From positions 7,153-71,152 of the forward strand of contig JADHZB010001159.1 in the NCBI GenBank assembly GCA_015657535.1: a stretch of 64,000 nucleotides of DNA, written 5' to 3'. The notes under the pieces were generated by a model. That model was not told where the DNA came from. It searched no databases and saw only the letters and a program-made list of their open reading frames with translations. Numbering within the stretch: the stretch's first letter is position 1; each line of letters starts with the position of its first letter. Of this stretch, positions 25,901-37,947 are shown one piece after another. The position numbers and the translations under genes were made by a program. This DNA comes from Nephromyces sp. MM_2019 (Eukaryota > Apicomplexa > Aconoidasida > Nephromycida).

Positions 25901-27065
25901 TCTTTGAGTGTGCTATCATCTATTTTACACACATACATCTTCATGAAGCAGAAAACAGCTAAACAGACGAGCAATGATGCAAGAAAATCGAGATCTTCAC
26001 ACTTTATCACAACACACAAATGACTCGCTATAAACTGACAGTATACACACACACATACGAACTTTTTCCAAATCCCATTGGCAGGGTCCCTAAAAGTAGG
26101 GATTCCGCTTTCTTCGGACATTCCAGCACCTGTGAGGGCTACAACATACCTAAAGAATGAAAGATTAACAGACTTTTGAGCACACTTTCAGCCAAGAAGA
26201 GGGGAGATACATTGCGCAAAATCAGGTTGTTGAGCATCAAAATACAAAGCAAAAGCTCACATACACACTTATACATAGGAATTAATAGATAAAAGAAACT
26301 CAAAAGAAGTATGCTACTCCATTTATAAAAGCGTATAAAAAAAAAGCTCACGCACACACACATAACGCGATTTGCTTATCCCTGCAAAAAGTTGCTAGAG
26401 ATGAAAAAAGAGCGGGATAATTCAAAAGGCTAGCTACATAAAGGTTAACATACAGGCAGATAGTTGCATACGGAAGGAAAAAAAAGCGCACACACACAGC
26501 GACATGCCCATCTAAAGGCAAAAAGCGAAAAATTGAAATAAAGATGGCAATTATTGTATCAAAACTTCCTTCATTGAAAGCGTTTTGTAGAAGCGTATCT
26601 TCAAGCAATCAGGAATACAAGACAAGAAGGGAGACCTGAAAAATTGTGTGCGTGCGTGCGGGTTAGTACTTCCTGGAGTTGCGTGTGAGTGTGGTGTGCC
26701 TTTGAGCCATATGTGTGAAAGTTGGTGAGTGTGGTGTACCTTTGAGTCGTTTGTTTGTGGGTTAATGCTTCCTGGATTCGCGTATGTGAGAATGGTATGT
26801 CTAGCTTGCGCCACAAGTAGTGTTTCCTGAACTTATGAAAGCGGAGGACGCCTTCCTGATGCAATTGTGTGTGCGAGCATCCAGTAAATACGAGTAAGAG
26901 CACATTAGCCTGCAAACTAAATATTTTCGAATAACCCTCTTGTAATCCACACGAAATCACACACATCTATCAAGCTAACTTTGCATTAAAAAGCTCCTCC
27001 GCCAGATCCTCAAAGGAGATCCTTTCGGATAATTTTGTAACTGTTCTCGAGTGGGCTATACCCAT
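22968..27065 (-). CDS. Sirtuin, NAD-dependent protein deacylase (Sir2 family), complete, eight exons
   Basis: Exons in transcription order: 27065-26980, 26149-26063, 25481-25397, 25053-24970, 24764-24696, 24451-24365, 23891-23697 and 23042-22968. All phases match, giving 255 residues. Sirtuins remove acyl groups from lysine using NAD. Family motifs are intact: GAGMSEESGIPTFRD (residues 36-50, NAD pocket), TQNVDNLH (113-120), catalytic His132 in EFHGN, zinc cysteines C140-x2-C143 and C167-x2-C170, LFGETIP (180-186), GTSALVNPAA (207-216), and a C-terminal EVN adenine-ribose motif. The compact size and motif style resemble the bacterial CobB/class III-U group rather than long nuclear sirtuins, and no class III Y-x2-R pair is obvious. 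The N terminus starts MGIAHS, a plausible N-myristoylation site, which would place it at membranes. Introns carry TG-rich tracts in the sense direction. Confidence 0.93.
26150..26979 (-). other. Intron 1 of the sirtuin gene
   Basis: An 830-base intron with donor GTTAGC and acceptor ttctttag. On the sense strand it contains a series of imperfect TGTGTG and 'gtggtgtg' segments between about 26,640 and 26,770 (the + strand here is itself TG-rich, so this tract reads CA in the sense direction) and TG tracts near 26,350 and 26,490. The open frames covering it are repeat translations. Confidence 0.6.
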
Positions 27066-29060
27066 TCCCTCAGACTGCAGAGTTAAGCGCGTATCTGGTA
27101 AGTTGGGAAAAGTGATAATGAAGAATTTCACACTTCCAATGTGCCTGTATTCATGCGTATGTGTACTATCTTCAAGCGTGTCTTCCCATGTATGTGTGTG
27201 TCTTCACGTGTGTTCACCAGAGTGTGTGTCCGTGTATTCATGTGTTTCTCCACCTGTGTGAGCCTCTTCACCCGTGTCTACAGCTGTGTGTGCCTCTCCT
27301 CTCATTAAAAAATACCAAAATTCGCGCACACACTTGCCAAAATCAGGGCAAAGCTCCAACTTTACAGAGCTTAATACAGTAGGAATTGATGCGTAAAGTT
27401 ATGGTCAAAACAGGGGGTTAAGTCGGTTGGTGGAAAAAGCATCATCCTCCTAAGGTAGGCTCCCCAGAACAACAAACAAGCAAAATATCTTCACAACACA
27501 TTAAATAAACACGAGCTCGCATACTAAAGATCGAGAAAAGGTAAGAAAAACCCAATGATACAGATTAAATACATCAACTGAGTAACGATAAGCTACATAA
27601 TCCAATTCTCAGGACATACACCTGCTGCGAAAACCACCACGTAGACTAATAAGCCGCAATAGCAGTGTATGAGCTTCACATGAGAGAGCAATCCAAAAAG
27701 ACTCAGACACAATTTCCTCAGCTTAAAAAATTCGCACACCACACAGAGTTCTCTCAGGCCAGACGAATCCAAGCACAAATCTGAATGAAAAAGACAAAAT
27801 GCAATCAGAAAAGGAGGCAATTTTTAAAGAAAATTGAAGAAAATAACATTCCACAATGAATAAAGTAGAAATTTCAAAGAAAAATACACCAAAAATATCT
27901 CATCATCAGAAAAAGCTATAATATACAAAAAAAATGAAGCACAGTTTGATTTCTAGAGGCCTATCTTCAAGAACACAGAAAAAATCACTAATGCAACACA
28001 CAGGTATAAATGCTTGCTAAGCATTACAAAAGAGTATCAACTTTCAGCCTTGCAATCATAACCAACACAAAAAACTGGGGAGCAAGAAATATACAGGCCA
28101 CGAGGCTAAAGAGTATGACTCTACTAGCTGCGTGAGAATTTTTTGCTATTTTCACGATTCAATCAGTCAAATGAATTCTGCTCTACTATACAATCATGAA
28201 CTTTACAGCAAGTCCACGCTCCCATCTTGGTGTATTCAACTCTTTTGAAAATTTAAGCATAGCAAGAGAAGGGAAAATAAAAAAAAATATGTTTTTATAT
28301 ATAATATTTCAAAGATGTCCATCAATGTTCACAAAAGATGCTTTTCCTGCTGCATAAACACGGATTATACATAATTTATTCAATTTTCACAATAAGAGGT
28401 AAAATTTTCACGTGAAAAGTGTAATGAGCTCAACACTATACTCTTTATAAAAATTGAGCAAAATATCAGTACCTAGTGCAACAGTAGTTGCCACAAAAGA
28501 TGTTTTTCCTGCTGAAAAAAGTTAAACCCGACGAATATGAAGGTTGAAGCGAAGAAAAGACCTTCGGGGATGCCAGGAAAAAATGGGGGGCGGAATACAA
28601 AAAAATGTACAAAAATTCCCATAAAAACAGAAAAAAAGAGGAAAAAATAGAAAAATAGGCAAAAAAACAGAACAATAGACAAATAAAACGCACAAAAAAA
28701 ACAAAAATACACCAAAAATGCACGCAAATACACACAAACCACCCCAAAACACCTCAAAACACACAAAACACCGCAAATCACCGCAACAAACAAATAAGCA
28801 GTTACCGAATTGGATAGATTGCTCAACTAGAAAAAGTAAACCCCCCGCGGCCCAATGCAACTTGGAGACACACATACACACACTCAAAACGACTTCCACA
28901 CACACTGCATCACAGCCCAAATTCTACTGACTCAAAATCAGCTTCTCACATCATGAAATTCCATTCAAATTAGAAGCAGAGGAACATTCTGAAGAAGCGA
29001 AAACAATCGTAAAAACACCCAAATAACGCGAATTTGTTATAAAAATTTTTTTTCGCCTTC
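27066..29060 (-). other. Upstream region of the sirtuin with scattered splice-like signals, minus strand
   Basis: The region is pyrimidine-rich on the minus strand, with several acceptor-like tttcag/tttctag sites. Short pieces such as 28,798-28,820 (LSNLSNS between ttttctag and GTAACT) and 27,593-27,620 look exon-like but cannot be joined in frame. Long minus-strand frames at 28473-28920 are low-complexity Phe/Cys/Val translations of A/C-rich DNA and are not convincing proteins. A duplicated acceptor-like block is listed separately. Confidence 0.3.
28331..28514 (-). repeat. Direct repeat, two 22-bp copies (28331-28352, 28493-28514)
   Basis: The copies acaaaagatgcttttcctgc+tg and acaaaagatgtttttcctgc+tg differ at one base and lie 162 bases apart. 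On the minus strand each is preceded by a pyrimidine tract ending in CAG, so the repeat includes a duplicated splice-acceptor-like site. This could reflect a local duplication of an exon start. Confidence 0.7.
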
Positions 29061-29066
29061 ATCAAA

Positions 29067-29282
29067 TCATAGAAATTTCGCTCTCAAGAGACAGCCTAAA
29101 ATGTCTAATTTGTGTATGTAAAAAAGAGTAGATACTTCATGTAAAAGACGGGAGAAAACTTCCTCATTCATCGCTTCCTCATGCCTCTTCAGGTGAGCTA
29201 AAAACGAGGAATTCTCCACTAAGGAAAAAAGAAAATGAGAAACGAACAAAACCAACCTGAAGAAGTACACTGTTGATTTCAA
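29067..29282 (-). CDS. Possible coding exon(s) on minus strand, unrecognised
   Basis: An acceptor ccttag near 29,225 leads into a helix-like reading (ENSSFLAHLKRHEEAMNEEV). An upstream piece (CTRCFLEIN) could join through a GTGTAC donor in frame across a 60-base intron. An alternative reading of the same DNA (VYFFSGEFLVFSSPEEA then stop) is also open, so frame is undecided. No family was recognised. Confidence 0.25.
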   Translation of the reverse strand: MKSTVYFFRLVLFVSHFLFSLVENSSFLAHLKRHEEAMNEEVFSRLLHEVSTLFYIHKLDILGCLLRAKFL

Positions 29283-29439
29283 GGAAGCAGCGAGTACACA
29301 AGAAAAAAATCATCTTCAAAAATCAAAAAATATTAAATGAGGGGTTCTGTGATTTCAAAAAGACAAGAAACTGCAAAAACTTACGCTGAGAGGATGAAGA
29401 GGAGGGGAAAGGACGAATTTATGGAGTAATTATGGGTTT

Positions 29440-30295
29440 TCAGAGGGAACAAGTGCCGTTTTCTGTGAAAAAGCTCATTCTATGGTATTGGCTGCAAGCT
29501 GGTGGTTGGGGGATTGGTGAAGAGGGAAATCATTGTCAAATTCGTGCGAAGGATATGGTAGTGTGCATGGGTCTGTGTGCGTGTGTGTGTGTGGGTTGGA
29601 GTGTGCGTGCATGTGCGAAAATCGGGATGTATGAGTGCGAGAATCGGTGTGTACGTGGGAGTATATGCCTTGCTTGCAGATATTGCTGTGTGTGAGCATG
29701 GAATCACTGCATGCCCCATCTACTATGCAGGTAGCACAAATTTCTCTGCGTATCTGTGAGTCCTTTCATCTATCTCTAGTTATGACATTTCTACGAATGT
29801 ATCCACTATAAATCTGACTGTGTGCGTATCACTGTGTGTGAGCATAGGTCAATCAGTAACAATACCTCCAACTTCCTGTGTGTATCTCTTTCTGTGTGTG
29901 TGAACGTCTCTTTCTAAATCAGTAAAAACACCTCCAACTCCCCGTGTGTAGTGTCTCTCCGCCTATGTGCGACTTTTCTCTTTACCTTCCTTCCACTACT
30001 GCTTAGTTCTCTCGTCCTGCAGAAAATGCTTTATCCTTCACTATCAATATATTTGAATAAACTTTGCTATTTCGCAGCTTTTCGCTGATATTTGCCTCAA
30101 AGCTGCGGGTATTCGGTGAGTATTTTACCATAATTTTCGTCCATTTGTAGCATGAGGCCTACCCCCCTTCCTCTAGATGAAACAGAGAATCCACAAGATT
30201 TACAGTGTAAACAGTGGAATTTCGCGAAATTTCCCTACTTTCAAAAATATCTACATAAAACTAATAAAACATCCTCCTCATCTTGATGAATCTCA
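29440..30295 (+). CDS. Possible small multi-exon gene, plus strand, unrecognised
   Basis: Three pieces look like exons. After ttttcag at 29,444, a reading REQVPFSVKKLILWYWLQA ends at a GTGGTT donor. After ttgcttgcag at 29,680, IAVCEHGITACPIYYA ends at GTAGCA and the phase matches the previous piece. After atttcgcag at 30,077, LFADICLKAA can join with G-phase to a last piece after ctctag at 30,177 (DETENPQDLQCKQWNFAKF... ending SSSS and stop). The link between the second and third pieces is unresolved. No domain was recognised. Confidence 0.3.
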
Positions 30296-30299
30296 CAAA

Positions 30300-31492
30300 A
30301 TCGTAGATATCTGCAATTTTTCAAAGCCACTAAAATCTCCAAATTTTACCGATATACTAATGCACAGTAAACATCTTTATCGCAGATTTCTTGCAAAAAA
30401 GTCAGTTAGATGAAGAAGGAGGTAAGTAACGCCTTGTTACTGCCGAAGCCCACGAACATATCTAATGAAGCTAGGTTAAAACTAGCAATTGCTAAATATT
30501 TACTTTTTGATTAGCATCTAGTGAAGATTTTTCTATAAAAGGAGCTTTTTCTAAACAAAAATGACTAAAGAAAAGGTCTTCATTCTGCTGGAAATTACGT
30601 GGTTAGTACTATGTTCCTACTAAAAAGAGGAATCGGTGGCCTCCTTCAGGAGTTACTTTAAAATCTCTACCTTTGTTGCGGGATATAGTTGAATGAGAGA
30701 GGAAGAATAAAGGAGTGGTTTACACTAGTTTTAGCGAAAATGACCGGCCCAAAGCGTTTAGATTTAGGTGGCAGCATCATAGAGAATAATTAAATGGCAG
30801 ACACCTGAGAGCCTAATGTGGGTGAGTTTAAATTTTGCTGTTTAATGTAGTGAAAATATCGATTTGAAGGAGCTTTTGTTGATGTTTCCTGAGATATATG
30901 TGTGAATTTAGAGTAGCCATTTGGGGGGAGGCTTTCAATTTTGTGGAAAGCTCTTAGTTTACTGTGTTAAATTAGTAGAGAACCTTCAATTGCAATTGAC
31001 CCCCTCCTCACCCCCTCTTCATCCTCTTAAACCTCCAGTTCTACTATTTAAACTCAACCTTCTCGCTCCTTATCCGACGAATCTCCGCTATCATCCTAAA
31101 CGAGGCTCAACTGCGTGCACCAGCCAATCGCTCGCAACTATCGTCGCCTGCTGGCTGCTCATCTTCACACACACGCGCCTGCAAGCGTGTGTTTAGCACC
31201 CTCGAAAAAAGGGCTGTTTTCCTGGAATTTCAACTCTTCCAGGCGTCTCGATATTTGCACCTTCCTCACAGCATTTCGCTCTATAAATTCTACACACGCG
31301 CTCGTTCGCTTTTCGAAATTTGCGCCTTCCTCACAGCCTTACACTCTATAACTTGCACGCGAAAACACTCTTTTAAAGCCCTCTAATCTCCCTCTCATCC
31401 TCCTCACAACCTACTCTTCTTTAAATCCAAAAAGCACTCAAAATTTCCCTCTTCTTCCTCCCCCTCTAACTCCCCCCCCCAAACTGGAAAAT
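30300..31492 (+). promoter_or_regulatory. Upstream region of fumarase: pyrimidine-rich leader with an imperfect direct repeat
   Basis: The last 500 bases before the fumarase start are strongly C/T-rich on the + strand (ctcctcacccc, cttcttcctcccc, ccccccc just before the ATG). This is consistent with a promoter or 5'UTR. A roughly 37-base imperfect repeat occurs at 31,253-31,290 and 31,318-31,354, sharing 'ttgc.ccttcctcacagc' and 'ctctataa'. The ctctataa element in each copy could act as an initiator or TATA-like element; this is inference. No protein-coding exon is supported here. Confidence 0.4.
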
Positions 31493-34400
31493 ATGACAAA
31501 ATCCTCGCTTCTACGTCAGCAATACGCTATTCTGAGCAGGCAAAACTCAAGTAGCAATCTTGCGCCCTCCGCAAGTTATGCAAAGTATTCTCTTCAACAC
31601 ATTGATTTAGCGGTAAATAACTCCTCCCGCACCCTGTTAACTTTGCAAAATCATCTCTCATCTTTCGCCTTTTCAGCGTCTTCCACTCGTGCGATTTTAG
31701 GAAATCGTCGTGATTTCTACACTTTTTCCACTTCTTCCCCCTCTTCTTCTTTGTTAAATTCTCCCGTTTCTTTTGCCGGCGTAAAGAGATTTTTTTCCTC
31801 AGGAAGCGGAATGAGGGAGGAGACCGATTCACTGGGTAAAGTGCTGGTTTCTGACAGAGTTTATTGGGGCGCTCAGACGCAAAGATCCCTCGAAAACTTT
31901 AGAATTGGTGATGGGGAGCTCATGCCGAGGGCCATAATTTATGCTTTGACGCTGGTGAAGAAGGCAGCTGCGAAAGTAAATTATAATTATGGAAAATTGG
32001 ATGCGAAAATCAGCGCTGCAATAGTTGCTGCTGCAGATGAGGTTTTGGAAGGGAAACTTGATGCTCATTTTCCTCTAGTTGTGTGGTAGGAAGAGGGAAA
32101 TTGTTGAGGAGGGAAGGAGTTTTTTGGGGTAGTTGGGGGGTGGTTAGGGGGTAAGTTTTGGGATGCTTTGGGCGTTTTGGGTGCTTTTGAGCTGTGTTTG
32201 GGCATGTGGACGGTTTTTTGGGTGTTTTCCCAGCTTTTCCCAGCTTTTTCGATTGTTTTCGCACCATTTTTGAAGTATTTTCCCATAGTTCTCTAGTTCT
32301 CTCTCATAAGCGCTTCCTTTAAAACCCGAATATTTTAACTAACACTTCAACTACTTGAAGATCTTTTCTCGTTTCATCGCTGAATTTTTGTGCTAAATTT
32401 TATTCACCGCTGAACTTGCATCAATCCCACTGAAATAGAGCTTTAATAAAGAAATTTGCCCTTAAGGCAATTTCATTCCAATTTCTTCACAAGCATGCTG
32501 TTTTTCTTTTGAATAAAGTTGTTTCCAAATTTTGCGATACAATTGACGAATCCAACGATTTTCTGTGTTGAGTAAAAGTTTTTTTTTCTAAATTTGAGTA
32601 TATAAAACCGGAAAAATCTCCTTGAAAAGTATCCCACCTTTGGAGTTTCGGTTTTAATCTCTTTGCTTTCATCAAATCATTAATAAATGAAGGATTTAGA
32701 AGCAATTTTTTACGTCTCAAACTATGTAGTATTTAGAGTGCAGGATTTTATGCATATGCAGTAATTATTGAAGCTTTTTCGAGCCTTATCTGAGAAAATC
32801 ATCGAAAAATAGATACGTTTTTTGATTGAAGATGAGGCGCTGGTTAGCCTCTAATGGAGGAGACTGGAATTTTTCGTAGTTTCCTAGGAGTTTCGTACTT
32901 TTTTGCTTTAGTCTTGAGTGGGTTTTGGTCCAACCCAATGCCGCTTATTCTTTATTATGTAACTTGAAGCTATCCGGATACTCTCATACTCTTGAAGATG
33001 TGTTTTGGAGAAGTTTGTGCCCTGTTAAAGGTTGTAGCAGAAAAATGGCAGTATGTGCGAAATCCAAGTAAACCTGAGGTATCTGAGAGAAGCAGGAGAG
33101 TCGTTTCATGCCAAACACACAGACTTTACACACACACATTTGGGACTTGAATCCTTCCTCAGGCAAACTGGCAGTGGGACTCAGTCCAACATGAACGTCA
33201 ATGAAGTTTTGAGTAACAGAGCGATTGAAAAGCTGGGAGGGAAAATGGGCTCCAAAAGTCCTATTCATCCTAACGATCACTGTAATATGGGACAATCTTC
33301 AAACGATGTATTCCCCACGGCAATGCATGTTGCTGCAAGTATAGAGGTGTGTGAGTGTGGGTTAGTTTGCGCGTGGGTTAGTGTGTGTGTGGGTTAGTGT
33401 GTGTGTGTTGGTTAGTTTGAGTGTATGTTGCTAGTATATGCATGGGCTACTGCATATGTTTGTGGGCTAGTGCGTGCGTGGGCTAGTGTATTTTTTTGTT
33501 GCTAGTCTACATATGTATCTATGTTGGCTAGTATGTGTGTATATTGTTAATATTTTTTATGACTACAATATATGTGGAAGCTAGTGTGTGTATCCCGCTT
33601 ATGTGTGCGCTTCTATTGCTGTCTTCACCTAAACACGGTGGAAAAGCTGCACTGCCAATCATCATGCGATTACTTTTTTCCCAACTGTCCTGGGTTCTAT
33701 AAACACACGCTGCGTTGAGTACTAAAGCAAACACACAAGAGATTCTCTGACTAGCGCACTATTCTCTGTTTGTCTTTCAGGTTGTAAATCGCCTGCTTCC
33801 TGCTTTAGAAAAGCTAGAAGCTGGTTTGCAAAAGAAATCTGCAGATTTCACTGGCATTGTGAAGATAGGCAGAACTCATCTTCAAGACGCTACTCCAATG
33901 ACACTGGGCCAGGAGTTTTCTGGCTTTACCTACCAGGTGCGTGGTTTGTGTGTGTTCGTGGTGTGTGTGTGTGATTTTTTTTATGAAAAGATCGTTGCGA
34001 AGGCAGAAATACATGTGAAAGGCTGATTGTGCACGCATACCAAGTGGTAGCAGCTGTAGGTACACAGCGCTTTATAGTTATATGGGTTTATTCCTTTTGA
34101 TTTGCCTTGAAGATGTTTTTAGGTAGATTTATATGCTTAACGAAGAGCTATGACTGCGTAGGTTTAAACCTGACTGAACTGCACATACAAATTCTTTAGT
34201 CATTTTCTTCAGTGCGCATAATGCAGGGAAGATGCTCTTGTCGCCTATACACTCACTTTTCACTAGTCAAATAATACCTTAAACGAAGATGCTAGCAGTG
34301 TGCATTGAACTGGTCAATGCCAGCATTTTGAATTTATAGGCGATTCCTGTGTTTGGAAAACTGTCTTGTTTATAGCGCCTTATTGTGTGTTTATTCTATT

Positions 34401-37400
34401 TTTTTGTATAGTTTTTTGTTGCGTTTTGTATATTTAACGGAAAATGTATGAAATTCTTAAAAAAAACCGAAAATTTGTAGATATTTTTTGGTATGTACAC
34501 TTTTGCTATGAAATGCGTTGAACATCATCTTATTGTATACTTTAAAAGGCGCGAAATTTTCAGTTTAATGAGGCTTTTCATTTTTTTTATTGTGGTTTTG
34601 GGGATAGCTATGGTTTGTGTTGCTATGTGTGTTGGGAGCTTCTCTCACTGAGTTTAGGGCTTCTCTCACTTAGTGTTGAAGCTGTTGTCTCTCCCTATTC
34701 TAGCTTCTCTCTCACTGCAGTAGAAATTCATCCAACCTTCATCTCTTGTTTGTGTGTGTTACGTTTTCCACCCATTAGATAAAGCAATCGATTTCGAGGA
34801 TAAGAAACGCTCTTCCAGATGTTCTCGAGCTCGCTCAAGGTGGTACTGCCGTTGGAACAGGCCTCAATACCTATAAAAACTTTTCTGATGCTTTTGCGGT
34901 ATGGTGAAGCTGCTGAGTCTGATTTTCTGGTGATATTTTGTGTGTGTGAAGAGTGTGCACATCGTTAAGTGTGTATTAGCACGCAGTTTCATTGTGGTTT
35001 GAAGCTTAAAAGCCAAAAGGGTTGGAAAGCGTGTTTCAATATGTGTATGATGTGTGCGTCTTTGTGTGTGTGTGTTTAGGTTTGTATGATCGTGTTGCAT
35101 CCTTGATTATATTTCCCTTGTGTGTGTGCATTTTCTTTGAGTGTTTGTAAATCTCTTCTTGTGTGTTGGTATGCTACTTCTTTTCATGTGGGTATACCTC
35201 TTCTTCATGTACGTGTATAATGCTTTTTGTCTCATGTGTATAAAAACTACCAGTTTTGTTAGTGTGTATATCACTTATTCTCTGCGTGCATACCACTTTT
35301 TCATGTTTGTATATCTTTTTCTTTTATATGTGTATGTGCTATCTCTTGTGTGCGTGTCTCAATATTCTCCCCTATTCAACTTCTTCATCGCCTTTTAACG
35401 TCTTCAATTTTTGCCCTTCCTCTGCTTCCTGTTCTCTCTCTCCTGCTTTATAGTCTGCAATCTTCAAACCCTGAAAAACCTCCAGTTGCCGTGAAATTGT
35501 GTGTGTGCAGGCAGAAATGTCGTCTCTCACAAAGGTAAACTTTGTTTCCAGCCCTTGCAAATATGAAGCGTTGGGCACTAACGATGCGATGGTGAATCTC
35601 TCTGGGGCACTCAATAGTACAGCTGTTTCATTGATGAAGATAGCCAATGATATCAGGTTGAGTGTTGTGTATATTTCTTGGGAAATTTTTGTTTTTCATC
35701 TTCAGTGTGTGTGTGGGTGTGAGTATATGTGCGTGTGGGTTAGTGTCTGCATGTGTGTGTGTGCACAAATCTATTGTTAAAACATCCTTTAACGAGCAAA
35801 TAAAAATAGTGATGTTAAAACTTGTGTTTCTCTTCTTCCTTTCTGAAATCTCTTCAATCAGGTTATTAGGCAGCGGTCCGAGATCAGGGCTGGGAGAATT
35901 GAATCTGCCAGCGAACGAACCTGGCTCTTCCATTATGCCTGGAAAAGTGAATCCCACTCAGTGTGAGGCGCTTACTATGGTGTGTGCTGAGGTGAGTGAT
36001 TGAGTTTGTGTGTGGGAGTTTTTTGCAGAGCTGCTACGCATATGATGATCTCATCGTTTAGGGGGTAATTCATCAGTAGATATGTTGTGGTGTGAATCTG
36101 TATTAAAGAAAGGGAAGTAGTTAAATCCAAAAGAAAGTGTGTTTTTGTGAGTGAGAGTGAAGGTATATATAGCTAATGACATACTTTGTGATGTGGGGTC
36201 CATATTTTGAGTACTGCTTAAGTAATAGAACTCGAAACAGTAGTGCCATATGTATATATTTATATGTGTGTGTGTGCATATACGTGTTTAGATCTATATG
36301 CGTATGTGTGTGTAGTCTATAAAAATGTGTGTATATCTTTATACCTATATACATGTGTATTTCTACCTCTCTATTTATGTGTGTATTTCTATATATCCAT
36401 ATTTTGTGTGCGTCTATATCTGTATATATGCCTATATATATATGCCTCTCTGTATGTCTATATGCATGTTTTTCAATACTTTTTTATATGCACCTATCTG
36501 TGTGTACGCCTTTCAAAGGACTTCAACGGTGTACTAGCTTTTTTTCCTCTCTTCCCTCTATTATGAAGGTGTAAAGAAGGTGTCTGTGATTTTGTGTGTG
36601 TTATTCTGTGTGCTTATTCTTTTGTGTATTATTCTGTGTGTCCTTTTGTGTGTTACTTTACTCTTATTTTTCATGCGATTCTGAAGATTTTTGCTTGAAT
36701 TTTGTGCAAGTTTTACTGTAAGTTTTCCCTTGAATTTTCTTATTAAAAAAGTGTTTCTTCTTCCTTTGCGAAGAAAACGTGTGAATAAACGGAAAAAGCT
36801 TTTTTAACAAAGTGGCTCTTCTTATTAAATCAATGACCTTTCTTCCTCATCTTCTGGAAAATCAGGTGATGGGAAACCACGTGGCTGTGACGATTGGAGG
36901 CTCACATGGGCACTTGCAATTGAATGTCTTCAAACCTCTAACTGCAGTTAATGTGCTTCGGTAGGTATTTGTGAGTGAAAGCTGCGTTTTTTTCGCTTAC
37001 TTTGCTGGTATGTGTGTGTGGGAATTGCTCTTTTTTTTTCTTTCTTTTTGGAATCTCTTCTGATGGATAGAATCTTTTTTTTTATTGAGTGGATTTTGTT
37101 TCTCTCTTCTTCATCTCTCTTGCACCAAATTTTTATTTCTCTCTTCTTTATCTATGTTGAATAAGTCTAGTTTTTGCCCTTTACTTCCCGTAGTTGTCTT
37201 CATCTTGGAGAGTCAGCTTAGCTTTCGTGCTTTCTTGTCTGGGAGGCATTTTTCTTCGCTTTCTCGAGTTTTAGGCAGTCATTTATTGCTTAAATTTTGT
37301 GTGTATCTGGAGTAGGAAGCGACATTGGAAGGTAGTTCTTTCTGTGTGTGTGTGTGTGTGTGGGGTTGTAGGAAACTTTATAAGGTAATATGTGGAGCAA

Positions 37401-37947
37401 TAGGAAGCAAGGTATTTTTTTCATGTGTGTGTGGTTGAAGAACCCCTAATACTCGACTCAATTCTCTCCTTCGATTGCCTACTTTTTTGATATTTTCTTC
37501 GCACAATACTTTCTAAACTGTTAACTTTTTCGTCTTTAACTTCCACTTCTTAGCAATCACAAGCTTCGTTATGCTTTGATATCCCTTGTTGCAATTCTAG
37601 GCTTTCTCTTTCAGCATAAAGGGCACTGTGTGTATGAGTGAATCTTTTCGCTGTGTGTGTTCAGCTCTATAAGGCTCCTTGCTGATTCAGCTACCTGCTT
37701 CCTCAACTCATGCATAAGCGGGCTGGAGGCAAACAAACCAAGGATTGATGAGCATCTTCGAAAGTCGCTAATGTTAGTGACTGCACTGAACCATCATATT
37801 GGCTATGATAAGAGCTCGAAGATCGCTCTGAATGCTCATTCAAAGGGCATTACCTTGAAGGAGTCTGCATTGGAGTTAGGCCATGTCACTGCTCAGCAAT
37901 TTGATGATTGGGTGAAGCCAGAGAATATGCTGGGGCCATCTTCTTGA
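31493..37947 (+). CDS. Fumarate hydratase, class II, mitochondrial, complete, eight exons
   Basis: Exons: 31493-32085, 33163-33346, 33781-33936, 34779-34898, 35511-35656, 35862-35991, 36866-36960 and 37665-37947. All phases agree, giving 568 residues. The enzyme interconverts fumarate and malate in the TCA cycle as a homotetramer. Family signatures are present: DSLGKV...[12 protein letters not shown] near residue 112, [13 protein letters not shown] (200-212), [16 protein letters not shown] (289-304, His292 in the second conserved region), and the lyase-1 signature [11 protein letters not shown] (421-431). The family core begins near residue 110. The preceding ~108 residues are Ser/Arg/Leu-rich, almost without acidic residues, and fit a long mitochondrial presequence. 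Introns begin with long TG-rich stretches on the sense strand, most strikingly after exons 2, 3, 5 and 6. It ends 297 bases from a convergent minus-strand gene. Confidence 0.95.
32086..33162 (+). other. Intron 1 of the fumarase gene
   Basis: A 1,077-base intron, donor GTAGGA. It opens with a G-rich run (gttgaggaggg, ttttttggggtagttggggggtggtta) and ends in cttcctcag. Open frames within it on the minus strand are Pro-rich translations of this G-rich tract and not genes. Confidence 0.7.
33347..33780 (+). repeat. TG-rich imperfect repeat starting at the 5' splice site of fumarase intron 2
   Basis: Directly after the donor the sequence consists of units of the type 'gtgtgtgggttagt' repeated with variation to about 33,600. 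The unit 'gggctagt/gggttagt' recurs at least eight times. Similar TG tracts open intron 3 (33,937), intron 5 (35,700) and intron 6 (36,250-36,500, mixed with TATATG). Confidence 0.8.
36243..36500 (+). repeat. TATATG/TGTG microsatellite inside fumarase intron 6
   Basis: An imperfect array of tatatgtgtgtg, tctatatgcgt and tatatatgcc units. The three overlapping open frames covering it translate to Tyr/Ile/Cys/Val-only peptides, as expected of a repeat and not of a gene. Confidence 0.8.

Noticed and set aside
28466..28920. Long minus-strand open frames rich in Phe, Cys and Val (93-132 codons)
   Set aside because: The DNA is an A/C-rich low-complexity stretch lacking stops; all three frames are open, and no motif or start is convincing.
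29475..29719. His/Thr-rich minus-strand frames
   Set aside because: They are translations of a TG-repeat tract and show a repeat-driven composition.
36243..36574. Three overlapping plus-strand open frames rich in Tyr, Ile, Cys and Val
   Set aside because: They are translations of the TATATG/TGTG microsatellite within a fumarase intron and have no protein-like composition.
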